Below, one piece after another: positions 12,621 through 26,095 of a stretch of 64,000 nucleotides of DNA. Numbering within the stretch: position 1 is the stretch's first letter; each line of letters begins with the position of its first letter. The notes beneath the pieces are model-generated. The model was not told the origin of the DNA. It saw nothing but the letters and a program-made list of their open reading frames with translations, and searched no databases. The stretch is from Plenodomus lindquistii (Eukaryota; Ascomycota; Dothideomycetes; Pleosporales; Leptosphaeriaceae): NCBI GenBank assembly GCA_025504975.1, contig JANUWI010000003.1, positions 3,348,001-3,412,000 of the forward strand. Direction: 5' to 3'. The position numbers and the translations under genes were made by a program.

Positions 12621-13165
12621 TAGTTTTATATACTAGATTATATAGAATTGCTAGCTATTTTTATAATAGTATAGGTAGTAGTAATGCGCTGCTAGTATAT
12701 AGCTTTAACTTAACCTCTAATATAAATTACTGCTCTAGGTATTTTATAAAATATTTAATTTAAAATAAAATTAAAAAATATATATATTTATATTAAAGTT
12801 AGAATATAGCATGTAAATTTAATAATAATTAAGTATATTAGTAGCTATATAGTTCTATCTAGTAGTTAGAAGCCTAGCACTATTACCTATACGTAAATAG
12901 TAGTAGTTTTTTAACCCTTTTATATAAAGTATAGTTTAAAATAACTAAGTTTTTTTATACGCGTGTAATTATTATTTTATTACTAGTATAATATATAACC
13001 TACTACGTAGTTTATTTTTACTTTTACTACGTTAAGTAACCTATATATATAAGTCTACTACTTCTCTACTTTCTTTTTTATATTCTTTTTTTTTTTTTTT
13101 TACTTTTAAAAGGTACTATTACTACTAATATTCTATAGTTAATACTAATCTTTTTTTTTATTACC

Positions 13166-13441
13166 TACGCTGCTAAAGCTATTTATTACTAGCGCTATTA
13201 AAACTACTTATTACTAGCGCTGCTAAAGCTATTTATTACTAAGCTATTTATTACTAGCGCTACTAAAGCTGTTTATTACTAGCGCTATTAAAGCTATTTA
13301 TTACTAGCGCTGCTAAAGCTATTTATTACTAGCGCTACTAAAGCTATTTATTACTAGCGCTGTTAAAGCTGTTTATTACTAGCGCTACTAAAGCTATTTA
13401 TTACTAGTATTACTAAAGCTGTTTATTACTAGCGCTATTAA
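13166..13441. repeat. Minisatellite, 25-bp unit, about 11 copies
   Basis: The unit AGCGCT(G/A)CTAAAGCTATT plus TATTACT repeats with exact 25-bp spacing at 13,256, 13,281, 13,306, 13,331, 13,356, 13,381, 13,406 and 13,431. A shortened unit lies near 13,240. Substitutions between units are mostly C/T or G/A. Unit length not divisible by three and no spacers argue against a coding repeat or CRISPR. Confidence 0.92.
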
Positions 13442-13664
13442 TCTATTACGCGTTATAGATATTATTCTAGTTTAATTATACTTTTAGAACTAAGCCTCTA
13501 TTTTTTTTATATAGTCTATTTACTAATATATTTACTAGGTATGTTACCTATTATAGGCGTAACTTTATATTACTTATTAGAGTATATTATAGTTAGAGCT
13601 GCTTACTAGAGTAGTAATATATAGTAGATATATTAGGCTTTAGAGAGTACGCAGTTTATCTACT

Positions 13665-13840
13665 CTAAAGGCTTTAAAAGTTTAAAGAATATATAGCATG
13701 TCTAATTTAAAAGCTTTAAAAAATTAAAAGATATATAGTATATCTAATCTAAAGGCTTTAAAAAATTAAAAGATATATAGTATGTTTAATCTAAAGGCTT
13801 TAAAAGCTTTAAAAAATACATAGCTTATCTACTCTAACGC
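13665..13840. repeat. Tandem repeat, 42-bp unit, about four copies
   Basis: GGCTTTAAAA or AAGCTTTAAA begins units at about 13,671, 13,713, 13,755 and 13,797, a 42-bp spacing. Each unit contains a GATATATAGTATRTYTAATCTAAA-like block. It is the last member of the minisatellite cluster that begins at 11,452. Confidence 0.85.
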
Positions 13841-16800
13841 TGTTAAATTTAGTAATAGTTTTATTTTTAGATATATAATTAGCTTTATTATAAACTAGTT
13901 GCGTTTTAAATATCTATAGTCTAACTAGCGCTTCTAATAGTATTAACTATATTTTTAGTAGAGGGTTAGTAGCCTACCTAATAATATAATAATAGTTTTA
14001 TATTAGCTTTTTTTTTTTTACTCTATATAAAAGCTAGCGACGTTTACTTTTATTAGCTGTGTAATAGGCTAGAAAGTTATTAGAAATTTATAACTTTCTA
14101 GTAGCTTTTTTTATATATTTAGTAGTTATAACTATAATACTCTATATTTAGTATATATATTCCTATATTAAATATAGCGCTTAGAACTTTAGTTCTCTAA
14201 ATTATTACGCTTAGTGTATTTAAACATTACGCTTTCTATAAAGCTTAGTCTATCTAGTTTTATTAAATTTTATATATCTACTAAGCTTAATAAATTTACT
14301 ATACTTACTAGATTAGTCTATAGCTGCGGACTTTAAAAGCTTAGTATAGTAATAATTAACTAGTATAGAGTACGTAAGTAGGTATATACTTATATTTTTT
14401 TAAAAGCTAATTAGTAATTAATTTAAATAACGCTCTCTAGCTAGCTAAGTACTATTTTAATAATATTAACTAATTATTAGGCGTTATATTAGAAAACTTA
14501 GTAAAAAGGGTTCTTGTTACTAGTAGACGTTAACTATAGTTTAGCTAAAGTTATAATTTAATTTACTATAGTAGATAGAACCTAGGTTTTAATCCTTAGA
14601 TCTTTTATTAAACTTTATAGTAATTTTTTTTATAATAAAGCTTTAATAATATAGAGTCTCTAATAATACAGAGTTAGTAGTTCTAGTAGCAGCGCTAGTT
14701 ATAAAATATAGAAATAGAAGTTTTAGGTAACTTTAAGTTTAACTATAACTATTATAGGCGAGGTAGGGCCTACAGCTACTTTCTATTAACTTTATTTAAA
14801 GGTATTAAAGGATACACTTTTATACTTTATAACTCTAGAGGTTTAAAGTAGAAAGATTTTAGTTAATTTAATCTAAAATATAAAAGCAATAAAATCCCTA
14901 TTGCTGCTTCTTTTAGAGTTTTAAAAGAGGATTAAGTGCTAAAGAGAGTAAGTAAAAAAAGCCTAATTAGAGTAGCCTAGCTAGCTGCTTTTTATAAATA
15001 GTGTTAATATCTAGGTTTAGCTAGAGATTAATAATAACTATATACTATAGACCTCCTAGTAGCTTTTATACTATACTAGAATTGCTTTATTAGGTAAAAC
15101 TAGGTGCCTATATAGGTTTTATTAATAGTATAGCCTATAACTAGTTTGTAGATAGCTATTAAAAAGGCTATTAAATATAACTATAGTTATATAGAGAGGT
15201 GTATAAAAAGATTAAGTAGCGTAAATAATAACTTTAGATAGAAAACTACTTTTACTAGTTTAAACTTTATATCTATATATGCGTCTAGCTTTACTATAAG
15301 TAAATAGTCTAAGTTATAAGTTTTTATATATAATAGGTTATTTATTAGGCTATTATAATAGTTATAGTACTAGGTATAGAAAGAGTATATGTATTATATA
15401 ATATAAAGTTATAAAAGTAACGCGCTATTTACTATACTTAGGTACCTATATAGTAAATTCTGTTTATAACTTACTATAGATATTACTAACTATATAATAC
15501 TTACTATAATTTAACTTATAATATACGTTTATATATGTATTAATATAATATAGATTCTTTATAAACCTATAACTAGTACTATAAAGTTTTTTTTTATATA
15601 AATAGTTTATATAAATACTAGTAAGCCTATAAAAAGCAGCTATATTCTATAATATACCTAACCTATTATTATCTATATAATAGGTCTAATTTAACTGTAA
15701 AATACAGCTGCGCGTTTAATAGGCCTTTTTAAACTAGCTAGTAGCAGAACTTCTAGTAAAGGTATATTAGAGTTACTGCTAGGTTATACTTAAAATACTA
15801 AATAGCTCTTTTTTATTCTATTACTATAATCTTTTTATATAAAAATAAACACTTTATACTAAGCTATAATAAACGCGAAGACTATACTATAGTAATAGAA
15901 TTTCTAGAGATAGATATATTAGAGATGTATAAAAGTAATACTATTTTACTAGATATTAGTTTTTTTACAGCTACCTAGGATAGTACTAACTCTATTAGCT
16001 ATATAGAAGAGGAGAGTAGTATAGAAAACAGTCTTTTTATATCTAACTTTAACGTAGTAAGCTAGGTAAAGACTTAGCTATAGTTTACTACCTTTTAGTT
16101 ATATTATAAGACTTTTACCTATAATAGCATTTCTGCTAGGAGTATTATCCTATCTATAGCCTAAGTACTATTTAGGTATATAAAGTAGCGTATTATAGAA
16201 CGTTTACTAATAGATAAAAAACGCCTATACTTACTAGCTTCTAGTTTAACTATAACTATACATTTATAATATAGCTAAATTGCATTAGAGCTATAAAAAG
16301 CAATGTAAATAACTTTATAAAGAATTCCTATATAGGACTAATATACAATCTTCTTAGATTTTTAAACGTAAAAGATTAGAAAAGTAGACTATTTTTACTA
16401 GACAGCGGTGTAAAAAACAAAGCATAGATATAAAAAATAATTTCTATAGATATTATAAAAGATACTAAGTTTAAGCACTATATACTATACTAAAATATTA
16501 TTAAAGTAATAGCTTTTATTTTAGAGTATAGACTATTTATATTAGAGATAGTTTATACTTCTATACGCATATATAATAAAGAGGATACTCTAAAGGTACG
16601 CGTATACTATAATATCTACTTAGCTAATTAGTAGTAGAAAATATAAACTAGACTACTATCTAGTAGTATAGTAGTTTTTATTATTATATCTATAGATAAA
16701 ACCTAGTTATTATACTATTCTAGCGATATTGCTGCGTAGCTAGTATATCTCTCTATTAGTAACTTTAGTTATAAAGCCTAACGTAGAAGATTTACGCCTA

Positions 16801-17220
16801 GTACTATTTTTATAGAATTTATGCCTATTATTACTAGTATTAGTAAGAAAAGAGTTTACTAGTATATAATAGGTTGTATATTAAAACGTATATATTCTAT
16901 CTATCTACTATTTTATTATTATTTTTACTAGACTCTAGCTCTAGAATACTACTTTATTTATAGACTTGCCCTGTATTACGCTAATAATTAAAGCTAATAC
17001 TACTATTTAATATTATTATGCATTTTTATAGACTATAAAAAGCAAGTTTTTATATTAGAGGTTAAATCTAAATAGTACTATACTTAGTGTAGCATTCTAC
17101 CTAGTAATTAAAAGGATTTTTATATAGAATATCTATAGTGTAATAACCTATAGATGCAGATGTAGTAAGAACTATAAATATATAAAAATATACTAATAGG
17201 TAATTTAAGCTAGGTATACC
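13841..17220. other. RIPed DNA, probable 5' part of a decayed transposase gene
   Basis: The plus strand read through stops gives long stretches of protein-like composition from about 14,740, including an acidic Ser/Glu segment near 15,970-16,040. This runs towards the Plavaka-like core that starts at about 17,230, so part of it is probably that element's N-terminal region. I recognise no specific domain before 17,230. Confidence 0.35.
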
Positions 17221-17229
17221 TAGAGGTTT

Positions 17230-18010
17230 ACTTTATCTAGAAATACGCTAGGTTTAATATATACTAAAAAATACTAACTAATATACTTTATTTATTTTTT
17301 AAAGGTCTTTTATAGTATATACTAAGCTAGATTAAAAAGCTTTTTAGAGAGAAAGTCTTTAGGCAAGGGCAAGTAAAAGACAATACTTATGTTTAAAAAG
17401 TGTTAGAACTAGAATAGCTAGATAAACACTTCTAATAGCTACTATATTAAATAGGTAATAATATAATACTAAGTTATAGTAAATAGAAATAGTAAACTAG
17501 AAAAAAGTAAAAGATTATTACTTAATAGCTTATAGTAGTTATATCCTCTCTATTATACTTATATACTTTTTATACTATATAGTTTATCTACGCTATATAT
17601 AATTTTATAGCTATTACATTCTACTAATACTATAATACTACTACTTTTAATTATATATAGAGCGCTATTAACTAAATAGACGTATATAAAGAGAAATTCT
17701 GCTTATACTACTTAAATAAACACTTTTATTTTCTAAAATAGTACGCTTTGTTTTATATAATTAGTAATATTAAGTATTTTAGGTTATTAGATAGACTAGA
17801 TACTAGAACTAATAAAAAGGCGTTTTATAGTAATATAATTAAATAGTTCTATTAAATAATAAACTATTATTACTTTCTATAATAGATCTGTATTTATAAC
17901 TTAAAGCGTATTACTTTTTTTACTTTTAAATATAAGTAGATGTATGCAGATAGTAGCCTACAGACCTAAATAAATTGTAATATAGAAGTTTATATAGTTA
18001 GAGTTACTAC
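17230..18010 (+). pseudogene. Decayed Plavaka-like (CACTA-related) transposase core
   Basis: Read through stops, the plus frame keeps a pattern I associate with fungal Plavaka transposases. A D-I-L-H-x-L-x-K-G-L-like segment (now N-I-L-Y-L-F-F-K-G-L) lies near 17,280-17,310. Then come a G-x-x-x-I-x-x-Y-S segment near 17,455-17,480, a helical block around 17,560-17,660 (F-I-A-I-T-F-Y-Q-Y-Y-N-T-T-T, where F-I-x-x-A-Q-Y-x-x-H-x-x-x-T is expected), and H-F-Y-F-L-K-Q-Y-A-L near 17,725-17,755, matching H-F-N-F-P-K-x-H-x-L. This is a family-level inference from pattern order. Termini and target duplication were not found. Confidence 0.5.
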
Positions 18011-21000
18011 TCTAGTAATAATATTTAAGCTTAAGTAGTTTATTACGCCTACTTCTAACTATATAAAAACTATAACTATAAGTAAAATAGTAGATTATCT
18101 ATTTTATCTAGACTTTCTAGTAGTAGTTACTATTTATATTATAGTTTAATAGATAAGGCGCAACCGCATACTAATTACAGATAAAAATAAAAATAAATAA
18201 AAAATAGATAACACGTAGATACAGAGTATAAAAATATAGATTAGTTAATCTATTATATACTAGGTAGGTATAGGTAAAAGCGTAAATAATCTAGATACTA
18301 GAGAAAAACTTATAGTCTATTATTTAACTAATTACTACGCGTTTAGAAGAGAATAGAAAGACTTTATTTAGATTTAAAAGTATATAAAGCTAGATAATAA
18401 AAATAACTGCTTTATATTTAGCTGCCTACTAGGCTAAGTTTATCTAGTTTTTACGCTACTAGAAGAGAAAAATACTATAAAGGCACTAAGAAAGTAGTAC
18501 TAATACGCTTTTATAGAAACTATATAGTTTAATAATAAAGCTATATTTAATAAAGTTAATAGCATAATAATAGTTTACTACTAATTTTATAATACTATAG
18601 TATATCTACGCAAGTTTAGGGCCTTTTAAATATATAATATAGCGTCTGTTTTACAGCCTATAAACCTTATACTAAAAAAACTACTCTATAAAAGTAAAAA
18701 TAGAGATGTAATTTACTTAGTAAATAATTATATAGACTAGAATAAATATAACACTTAGTATTCTTTAAACTTTATAAAAGAGTAGAGGAGTATAATACAA
18801 GCGTATAAAAAGAAAAAGTAGGTATAGAATAGATTAAATAATATATTATCTATTTATTATAGAAGTATATTCTATATATAGTTTATACTGCTAGTAATAG
18901 TATACATACGTTATAGTATATATAAAGTTTAAGTAAAGCTAAATATATATTTGTATAAAAACTTAAATATATAAAATAGTATTAAAATTTCTATTATACA
19001 CCTAGTAACTATAATAGTGTAATATTAGATAGAACTATTTACTAAACTTTAAACTATATAATTCTATGCTATTTATACGTATTAAAAGTATATCTAAATA
19101 GGTATTATCTAAATTATTATTAGCTGTAGGTATAAAAATAGCTATGTTAAACACTAAGTATCTTGTATATATAGTACTAGATAAATTTACTATATATATT
19201 CTACTACTCTATACCTTTTTATACTATATTAAATATGTTAAATTTATAAACCTATCTATATAGCTTATTTAATATATCCTAGAATAAGTACTACTATATA
19301 TACTATAGTTTTAAAAACGTAATGCTATTATAGGGTTTTTTTAGCTATAGTTTAAAAACGCGTTCTATATAAAATAGACTACTATAACTAGGTTCTATAG
19401 TTATATCTAGATATAGTAGTAGTTACGCTGCCTTTAATAGTACTTAATAATATAAGGTTATTATACTTATAGCAAGGCGCTATAACTATAATATAACGCG
19501 TTAAAGTTAAATATAAATATTTATATTCTTTTTTACTTTTTTTTAATATAATACTTAAGTATGTAGTGTAACTGCGTCTATAATACTATATACTTTAATA
19601 TAGATACTTATAATAATACTTGTATATAATATAGAGCGTATAGCATCTATTTTTATCTATAGTAAAAATTTGTTTTATAGCTCTGCTATAGAAAACACCG
19701 CGCTAGTAGATAATATAGAATATAATAAATTTATAGTAGTAATCTATTAAAACTTACTATTTAACCTAGTAGTAGATATTTTGTTTTACTATATTAAGCA
19801 AGATAACTAATAGGCTTAGATAAAGGTTAACGCTATATTTTAATAGTATAGTGCTATTATAGACTTTTTTACTAATAAAAAAACTTAATTTATATTTATT
19901 ATAGAGAGAAAAGTCTAGGTACGTATAAAGTCTATTTATTATAGTAAATATTCTATGCTAATATATAGTAATAGAGAGTAACGCTAAATAATAGTTAGAT
20001 TTAGTATAGTATAAATTAAATAATAACTTTTTTTTAGCTTTTAAGTATTTTATATACCTATTTTCCTTTAGTTTCTATTAACTATACTAAGTTTTAGCAA
20101 ATACTTACTATCTATCTAGAATATATACAATGCTTTTCTATTACCTACTTTTAGTCTATATAGAAGTCTAATAAAGCTTAAAAAAAGTATACTATTATAT
20201 TATAAAACGCGTGCTAGTTAGTACATTTAAAATACGCGTAATAATTAAACTATATTTAATACTTATAACTAACGTATATAATAATAGAATATATAATTAG
20301 TTTAAAATAGAACTATAAATACTATATATATATAACTACTATATTAGAGCACGCTTTATATACTAACTATAATTTACTAAATAAAGTTAAATTTAAAACT
20401 ATAACTAATATCTAGCTAACTATTTTATATATACTCTAACTCTAAAGATATTAACTAGAGTTATAGAATGCTATATACTACTAGCACGTCTGTTTTACTA
20501 CTACTACTACTACTACTTTTAGACTTAAGTTTATAACGTAGTAAGTCTATATAGTTTACTACTAACTATAAGCTAGACTACTCTAATAACTTTAAAAATC
20601 TAGTAAATACTATTTTATCTAAGCGTACTCTAATATAAAACAAGATTTAGTAATAACGTCTATAAAAATCTAGAGTAATAGAAAGTCTAAGTAGGTTATA
20701 CTATCTACTTATAATATACACTCTAGTACTAAATGTATATAGAAAATAGATAGAGCATCTACGCCTAGTGTATTTAAGCAAGTATAATTAAATAGAGATA
20801 TAGGTATATATCTATAGTAACACGTTTTAGTACTTATATACTAATATTTATATAGCTTTAAACTTTTTTTTTTATAAAATACCTATTTTAAGCGTAAAGC
20901 GTTAAATACTAGGTTTAACTAGGCAATTTAGGTATAGAGATTTAAAAAATAAAAAACTAAATATTTATAGTTTAAAAAAAGTAAAATAATAAGGCGTGTA

Positions 21001-23450
21001 ATAAAGCTTTTATTATATACTATATTTATAGAGGATAATATAAGCTATACCTATATAGTAACTCTATAAATAAACTTTTATAAAAGTAAGTTTAAAGCGC
21101 TTTTATTAGATAAATAGATAGTAGTAATATTTAAAATAGAGATACTATAATAAAATCTATATAAAGACTTTATAAAAGAAGTACGTACCTCTACTTATAT
21201 TAGATATAACTAATAACTTTAGATATATAACGCTTTAACTAGCTTTTATTATTATATAATAAACGTAGTTTACTTTATAGTAGAGCGCTAGTATAGCCTT
21301 TATACTAGTGTAATAGCATCTATATTACTAGCTAAACTATATAAAAGGTTTAAATTTATCTATAGTAATCTAACTAACTATAGTACCCTATTTAAATATT
21401 AAATAATAGCTAAAATGTTTACTAAGACTTAGTATCTACCTACGTTAAAGTAGAGGCTAGTAGTAAAAAACAGCGCTGTAAAGTAGTTTAATATACCTAG
21501 TATAATATTAATAGCTTTTATAGTAGTAGCTCTAGACTTTACTATTAGCTGTTAAAGTAAAAATATAGTTAAATTATTAGCTATAGTAGACTTTATTTAA
21601 CTAGTTAGTAGGTTATAGGCTAGTTACCTAAATAATACTAATATTCTATAGGGCCTTTTATATTAGCCTAGTTATTTTAGTTAAAAAAAGGTATAGTATA
21701 AAGGGCTAATAAATAGCTAGTAATTAAAAAACTAATAGAGGATTATTTAACTACTAGACTAGAAGGTGTAGTAGTAGATAAAATTAAATTAGATAGTAAA
21801 CCTAATAGTATAGAAGCTAATAAACTTATAAAGTTACCTCTAGAGTAACGTGCTGTAGTAGAGAAGATAATAGCAAAGTAAAAAAAAGTAAAAGTAACTT
21901 TTATAGAGTTTTACTAGCAAGGTAAGCTTTCTAAAGCTAACTTTTATTTTTAATTAAGCCTACTAATCTTTTTAGATAATTTTAATCTAGCTCTAGAGGA
22001 GTTAAGCCTACTAATAAAGTAGCTAATATAGAATAATAAGTGCTACTATAAACGCTTTTTATATTTAGGCTATATTATAGATATAATACTATATACTACT
22101 ACCTATACTAAATTATAATACTTAATTAATACTATTACTTGCCTACTACTATAATAGGGTTTTCTAATACTATATATAGTAGTACTATCTTTTTTTTATC
22201 TATAGTATTACCTATATAAAACTTATAAAAGACGTGTCTAACTAATAGTATAGTAGTTACTATAACTAAAGTCTATATTTTAAATAATATAGCTAATATA
22301 CATAGAATAAATAAAGCTGCGTATATAAATAATATAAAAAAATCTAAAAAAGTAAACAGCGCTTCTAACTATCTTTAAAGTTATAGTATTAAGTAATATA
22401 CGTTAACTCTTTTAGTGTACTAGAGTTACTAGGTTCTTTTACTAGGCGTACGTAATTTATAAGCCTAGAGTTTAATAATTTATAGTAGTAGTTTATAGTA
22501 GTATAATATACTTTGTAAGCGTATTATAAGTATTATACATAGTAAGTATAGTATAGATAGTATAGGTAGTATAAGTAGTGCCTATAGTACCTATAGTAAT
22601 TTAGGTATTTTATATTACCTACCTTTTTTAATTTACTACTACTAGAGATACCTAGCGCGTATATAATATACGTGTTTTTACTTACTATACTAAACGTGTT
22701 TTACTAGTCCTTTAGCTATTACATATATAAAAAAAAGCTTTATAAAGTAAAAGTAGTAAATTAGTAACTTGCGTTACTAACTACCTAGTTACTAGTATTC
22801 TATATAACTAATACTAGTAAGTATATAGTAGAATTTCCTAATATATAGCTATATTAATTAAAAAGCTGTTAAAAAAAAAAGGTGTTAAATAAAAGTTAAT
22901 ATAAATTTAGAAACTAAAAAGGTAGAAGAGTTAGAGGCTATTAAAGTTAAAAGTCTATTAGAAAAAAAAAGTTAAAAGTAGAGAAAAAAAGTTAAAAAAA
23001 AGCTAGAGAGAGAAAGTTTTTTTATAAATAGCTAGGCGTTTACCTTTTAGCGTAGAAATTAGTTATTAGGCTTTTTAGAGCAATAGTAGTCTTTACTAAT
23101 TTTCTAATTATAATAGAAGTAGCTAACTAAAAGCTAGTAAGTAACGTGTAGTTAAAAGTAAAAAATAGAAAGAAATAAAAGTCTATTTAAATAATTTTAC
23201 TACCTAGCCTAAAGACTAATTAGAAGCTTTAGATATAACCTAAAGTAAACTAAATATAGTAATTTTAAATAGATTTTTTTTAGTTAGTAATAAATTTTAT
23301 AGTATTAAAGTATTTTTATTTATACTTTAGGTACACTAATACGCTTTTAGATAGACTAGTAGTTAATTAAAAACTAATTAGAGCTAGTAAGTATATTATT
23401 AGCCTCTAACACAGTTACTATTTTAAAAAGGGCTTAAATTCTAGGTAAAA
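18011..23450. other. RIPed DNA, unresolved
   Basis: More than 5 kb of stop-rich AT DNA follows the Plavaka-like core. Protein-like composition continues on the plus strand to about 19,000 and again at about 21,850-23,050, where a Lys/Glu-rich helical segment is visible near 22,930-23,010. These may be the C-terminal part and accessory frame of the same element. A G-I-G-K-S reading near 18,261 is not enough for an ATPase call. A short (ACT)n run lies at about 20,499-20,516. Confidence 0.3.
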
Positions 23451-23662
23451 AAGGAAATATAGTAGAAATATATAGTATAGAGGCCTAAATAGCTTTTAAA
23501 AAGGTTATATAGGTAGAGTAGAACTAATAAATAGCTATTTAAAGTTCTATTAAAAATAGAAAAAACCTTCTTTTTAGTTATTTTATAACCTATTTTTTAC
23601 TAATTTAGTATTAAGCCTTTTATACTAGAGTAAAGCATAGTTATCCTCTACACTATAGTTCT
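23451..23662. repeat. Dispersed RIPed repeat, copy 2
   Basis: Same orientation and nearly full-length match to 966-1,160, from TATAGTAGAAATATATAGTAT to AGTTATCCTCTA. Flanks differ from those of copy 1. The two copies are 22.5 kb apart with unrelated elements between, so I read them as separate insertions or solo LTRs. Confidence 0.6.
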
Positions 23663-24499
23663 AGCTTAGAACTTAGTAGTACTATTATAAAAAAAGTTCT
23701 AATAATATATATTTTTTAGGTAAGTTTTTTTTTCTATATTAAAAGTAGTAAAGTACTTTATTATATCTAGAAAAAAGTTATTTTAAGTATATTTAAAGCT
23801 TTAACTAGAAATATATAGGCTAGAAGTTATTTTTATTTATATATAGTAAATCTATTCTAAATATAATATATATTGTTTTATAGTATAGCTTAAAAAATAG
23901 GCTTTAAAAGTAAAAAAAGTTTTATTTTTTTCTATATATAGCTAGTTAAAAATATTACGTGCTTTAGCTTATTTATTACTAGTAATAAAGTATCTATTAA
24001 ATATAGCTATTATAGCTTCTATAAAAAAAATAATTAGCTTTATTATTAAATAGGTATTAGAGCTTAAAATATTTTTTAGCTAGACTAGAAGTACTACTCT
24101 AGATAAGTACAATATAAATACGCTTAGAATAGTAGTAGTTACTATTAATTTTAATTTAAGTTAGTATTAAAGCTTTTTATTATCTATAGATAAAGTCTTT
24201 TCTATCTAATAGTTTAGAAATAGAAAAGGTACGCTTTAATAAACGTAGCTTTTTATAAATATAAAAAAAAGCTTTAGAAAGTAATCTAGTTAACTAGTAA
24301 TATTAATAAATCTAAAAGTTTTTAATAGAGAATAAAAGTAAATTTAGAAGTAAAATTAAATAAAAATTTTTTTTTTAATAAATTTTATTTTAGTCTATAG
24401 AGCTGCTAACTTAGCGCGTAGCTAGGCTATTATTTTTATAGTATTATTAGAAATTAGAGTTAGTAAATTTCTAGGTTCTACTAAAATAAATTTAGCTTC
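23663..24499. other. RIPed DNA, possibly 5' region of gypsy-2
   Basis: No domain recognised. The position just upstream of the gag-like segment suggests a leader or LTR, but no matching second LTR was found. Confidence 0.3.
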
Positions 24500-26095
24500 T
24501 ATTTAACTCTAATTATTCTCTAATTAGCTAGTATTAGCTAATTTCTATATTTTAAATATTTAATAAGTTTATAGGCTTTTTATAAAGGCTAGTTATTTCT
24601 TTTTATTTTTTAAAAAGTAGAATTTATTATTTATTAATAGAAATAAGTATTAGCTTTACCTCTAATTCTACTAGATTATTAGTAGTTTTTAAATTTTTAT
24701 TTTAGTACTATTTAATATAACTTTTTTAAAAATAATCTAAACTAGTAATACTATAAAGGTTTAAACCTATAGATTTAAATTAACTAGAGATTTTTAGAGT
24801 CTAGTTTTAGAATTATTAATAAATCTATTAGTATTAATTAAAGCTAGAACCTAAAAGGTTTTAGAAGCTAGTTAACTAAAAAATTTAAATAAGTTTTTTA
24901 AATACATTAGTAATATTATATAGGCTATTACTAGTAAAAAAATAATTTTTTTATAATATAATAGTTTAAAAATATTAAGTACTAAAAAGTATGTAAATTA
25001 GTTTAAAAGTATATAGAAGTACACGTAGATTAAAAAACTAAATAAATTATCTTTTTATAAATTTTATATAAAAAAATAAAAAAATTATACTTTTATAGTT
25101 TTATTAAAAAAGTAAGCTATATAGAGTAGAATTTAGTAGTAATTCTAGGCTTTTATAAAGTTTTTTTTTTCCTCTACTAAATTAGCACGTAGGTAATAGT
25201 AGAGTAGAAATTTTTATAGAATCTAGACTAGATATAGTATAAAAGTAGTTTAGATAGAGATTAGTATAGTTTTCTATTTTTAATAAGTTTATATAGAGAA
25301 AGATAGAAGTAGTTTATAAAAAAGCTTTTATAGCTAAAAGTTATTATTATAATAGAATATAGCTTTATTATAGCTAGTAGCTAAACTAGAACTATAATTC
25401 TAAAAATAGAAAATATACTATGCTTATAGAAAATATAATAGTAATTACTATTACTAGAGTCTACTTTAAACTATCTAATATAGATATCTAGACTAGAAAA
25501 AACTCTAAAAAGTTCTATAATAAATAGAGAAAGCTAATTATTATAAAATATAAAACTTTATTTAATAATAAGCAATTTCTATACTAAAAGTTCTATATTA
25601 ATAGTTAGGCCTAGAAGCTTATTAATAATATAGCTTTTTATAATACTTATAATCTATTTAATATACTTAACTAATATTTTAGTTATTTATTATATAAACG
25701 CGTTATAGACGTTTAAACTAAATTATAAAATAGAAGTTTAAAAATAGAAAACTAGTTTTTTATAGAATAGCGCAGAATACTTATTTCTATTATCTATTAC
25801 TATAAACTATCTAAAGCTATAATAGTTAGCTATATTTAATAGAATATAAAGCTAGGCCTAGTAAAAAATACGTTAATTAGTTTTAATAATAATATATTAA
25901 ATATATTAACTCTATTTATAGATACTATCTATAAAGCTAACTTTATATAAAAGTAGATTAATATAAATAGACTAGAAAAGAAACTAGTTATTTAAAAATA
26001 ATATATATTACTAAAGTAATATATAATTACTATTTACTAAATATAGTAACTATAGGCTACTAATTAAATATAGTATACCTAGAAGTAATAACGTA

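Noticed and set aside
13166..13441. Possible CRISPR-like array
   Set aside because: Units are head-to-tail without unique spacers, and the sequence is eukaryotic RIPed DNA, so it is a minisatellite.
18240..18300. Walker A-like G-I-G-K-S reading (helicase or NTPase)
   Set aside because: No Walker B or other helicase motif follows in the same decayed frame; five residues are not evidence in sequence this biased.
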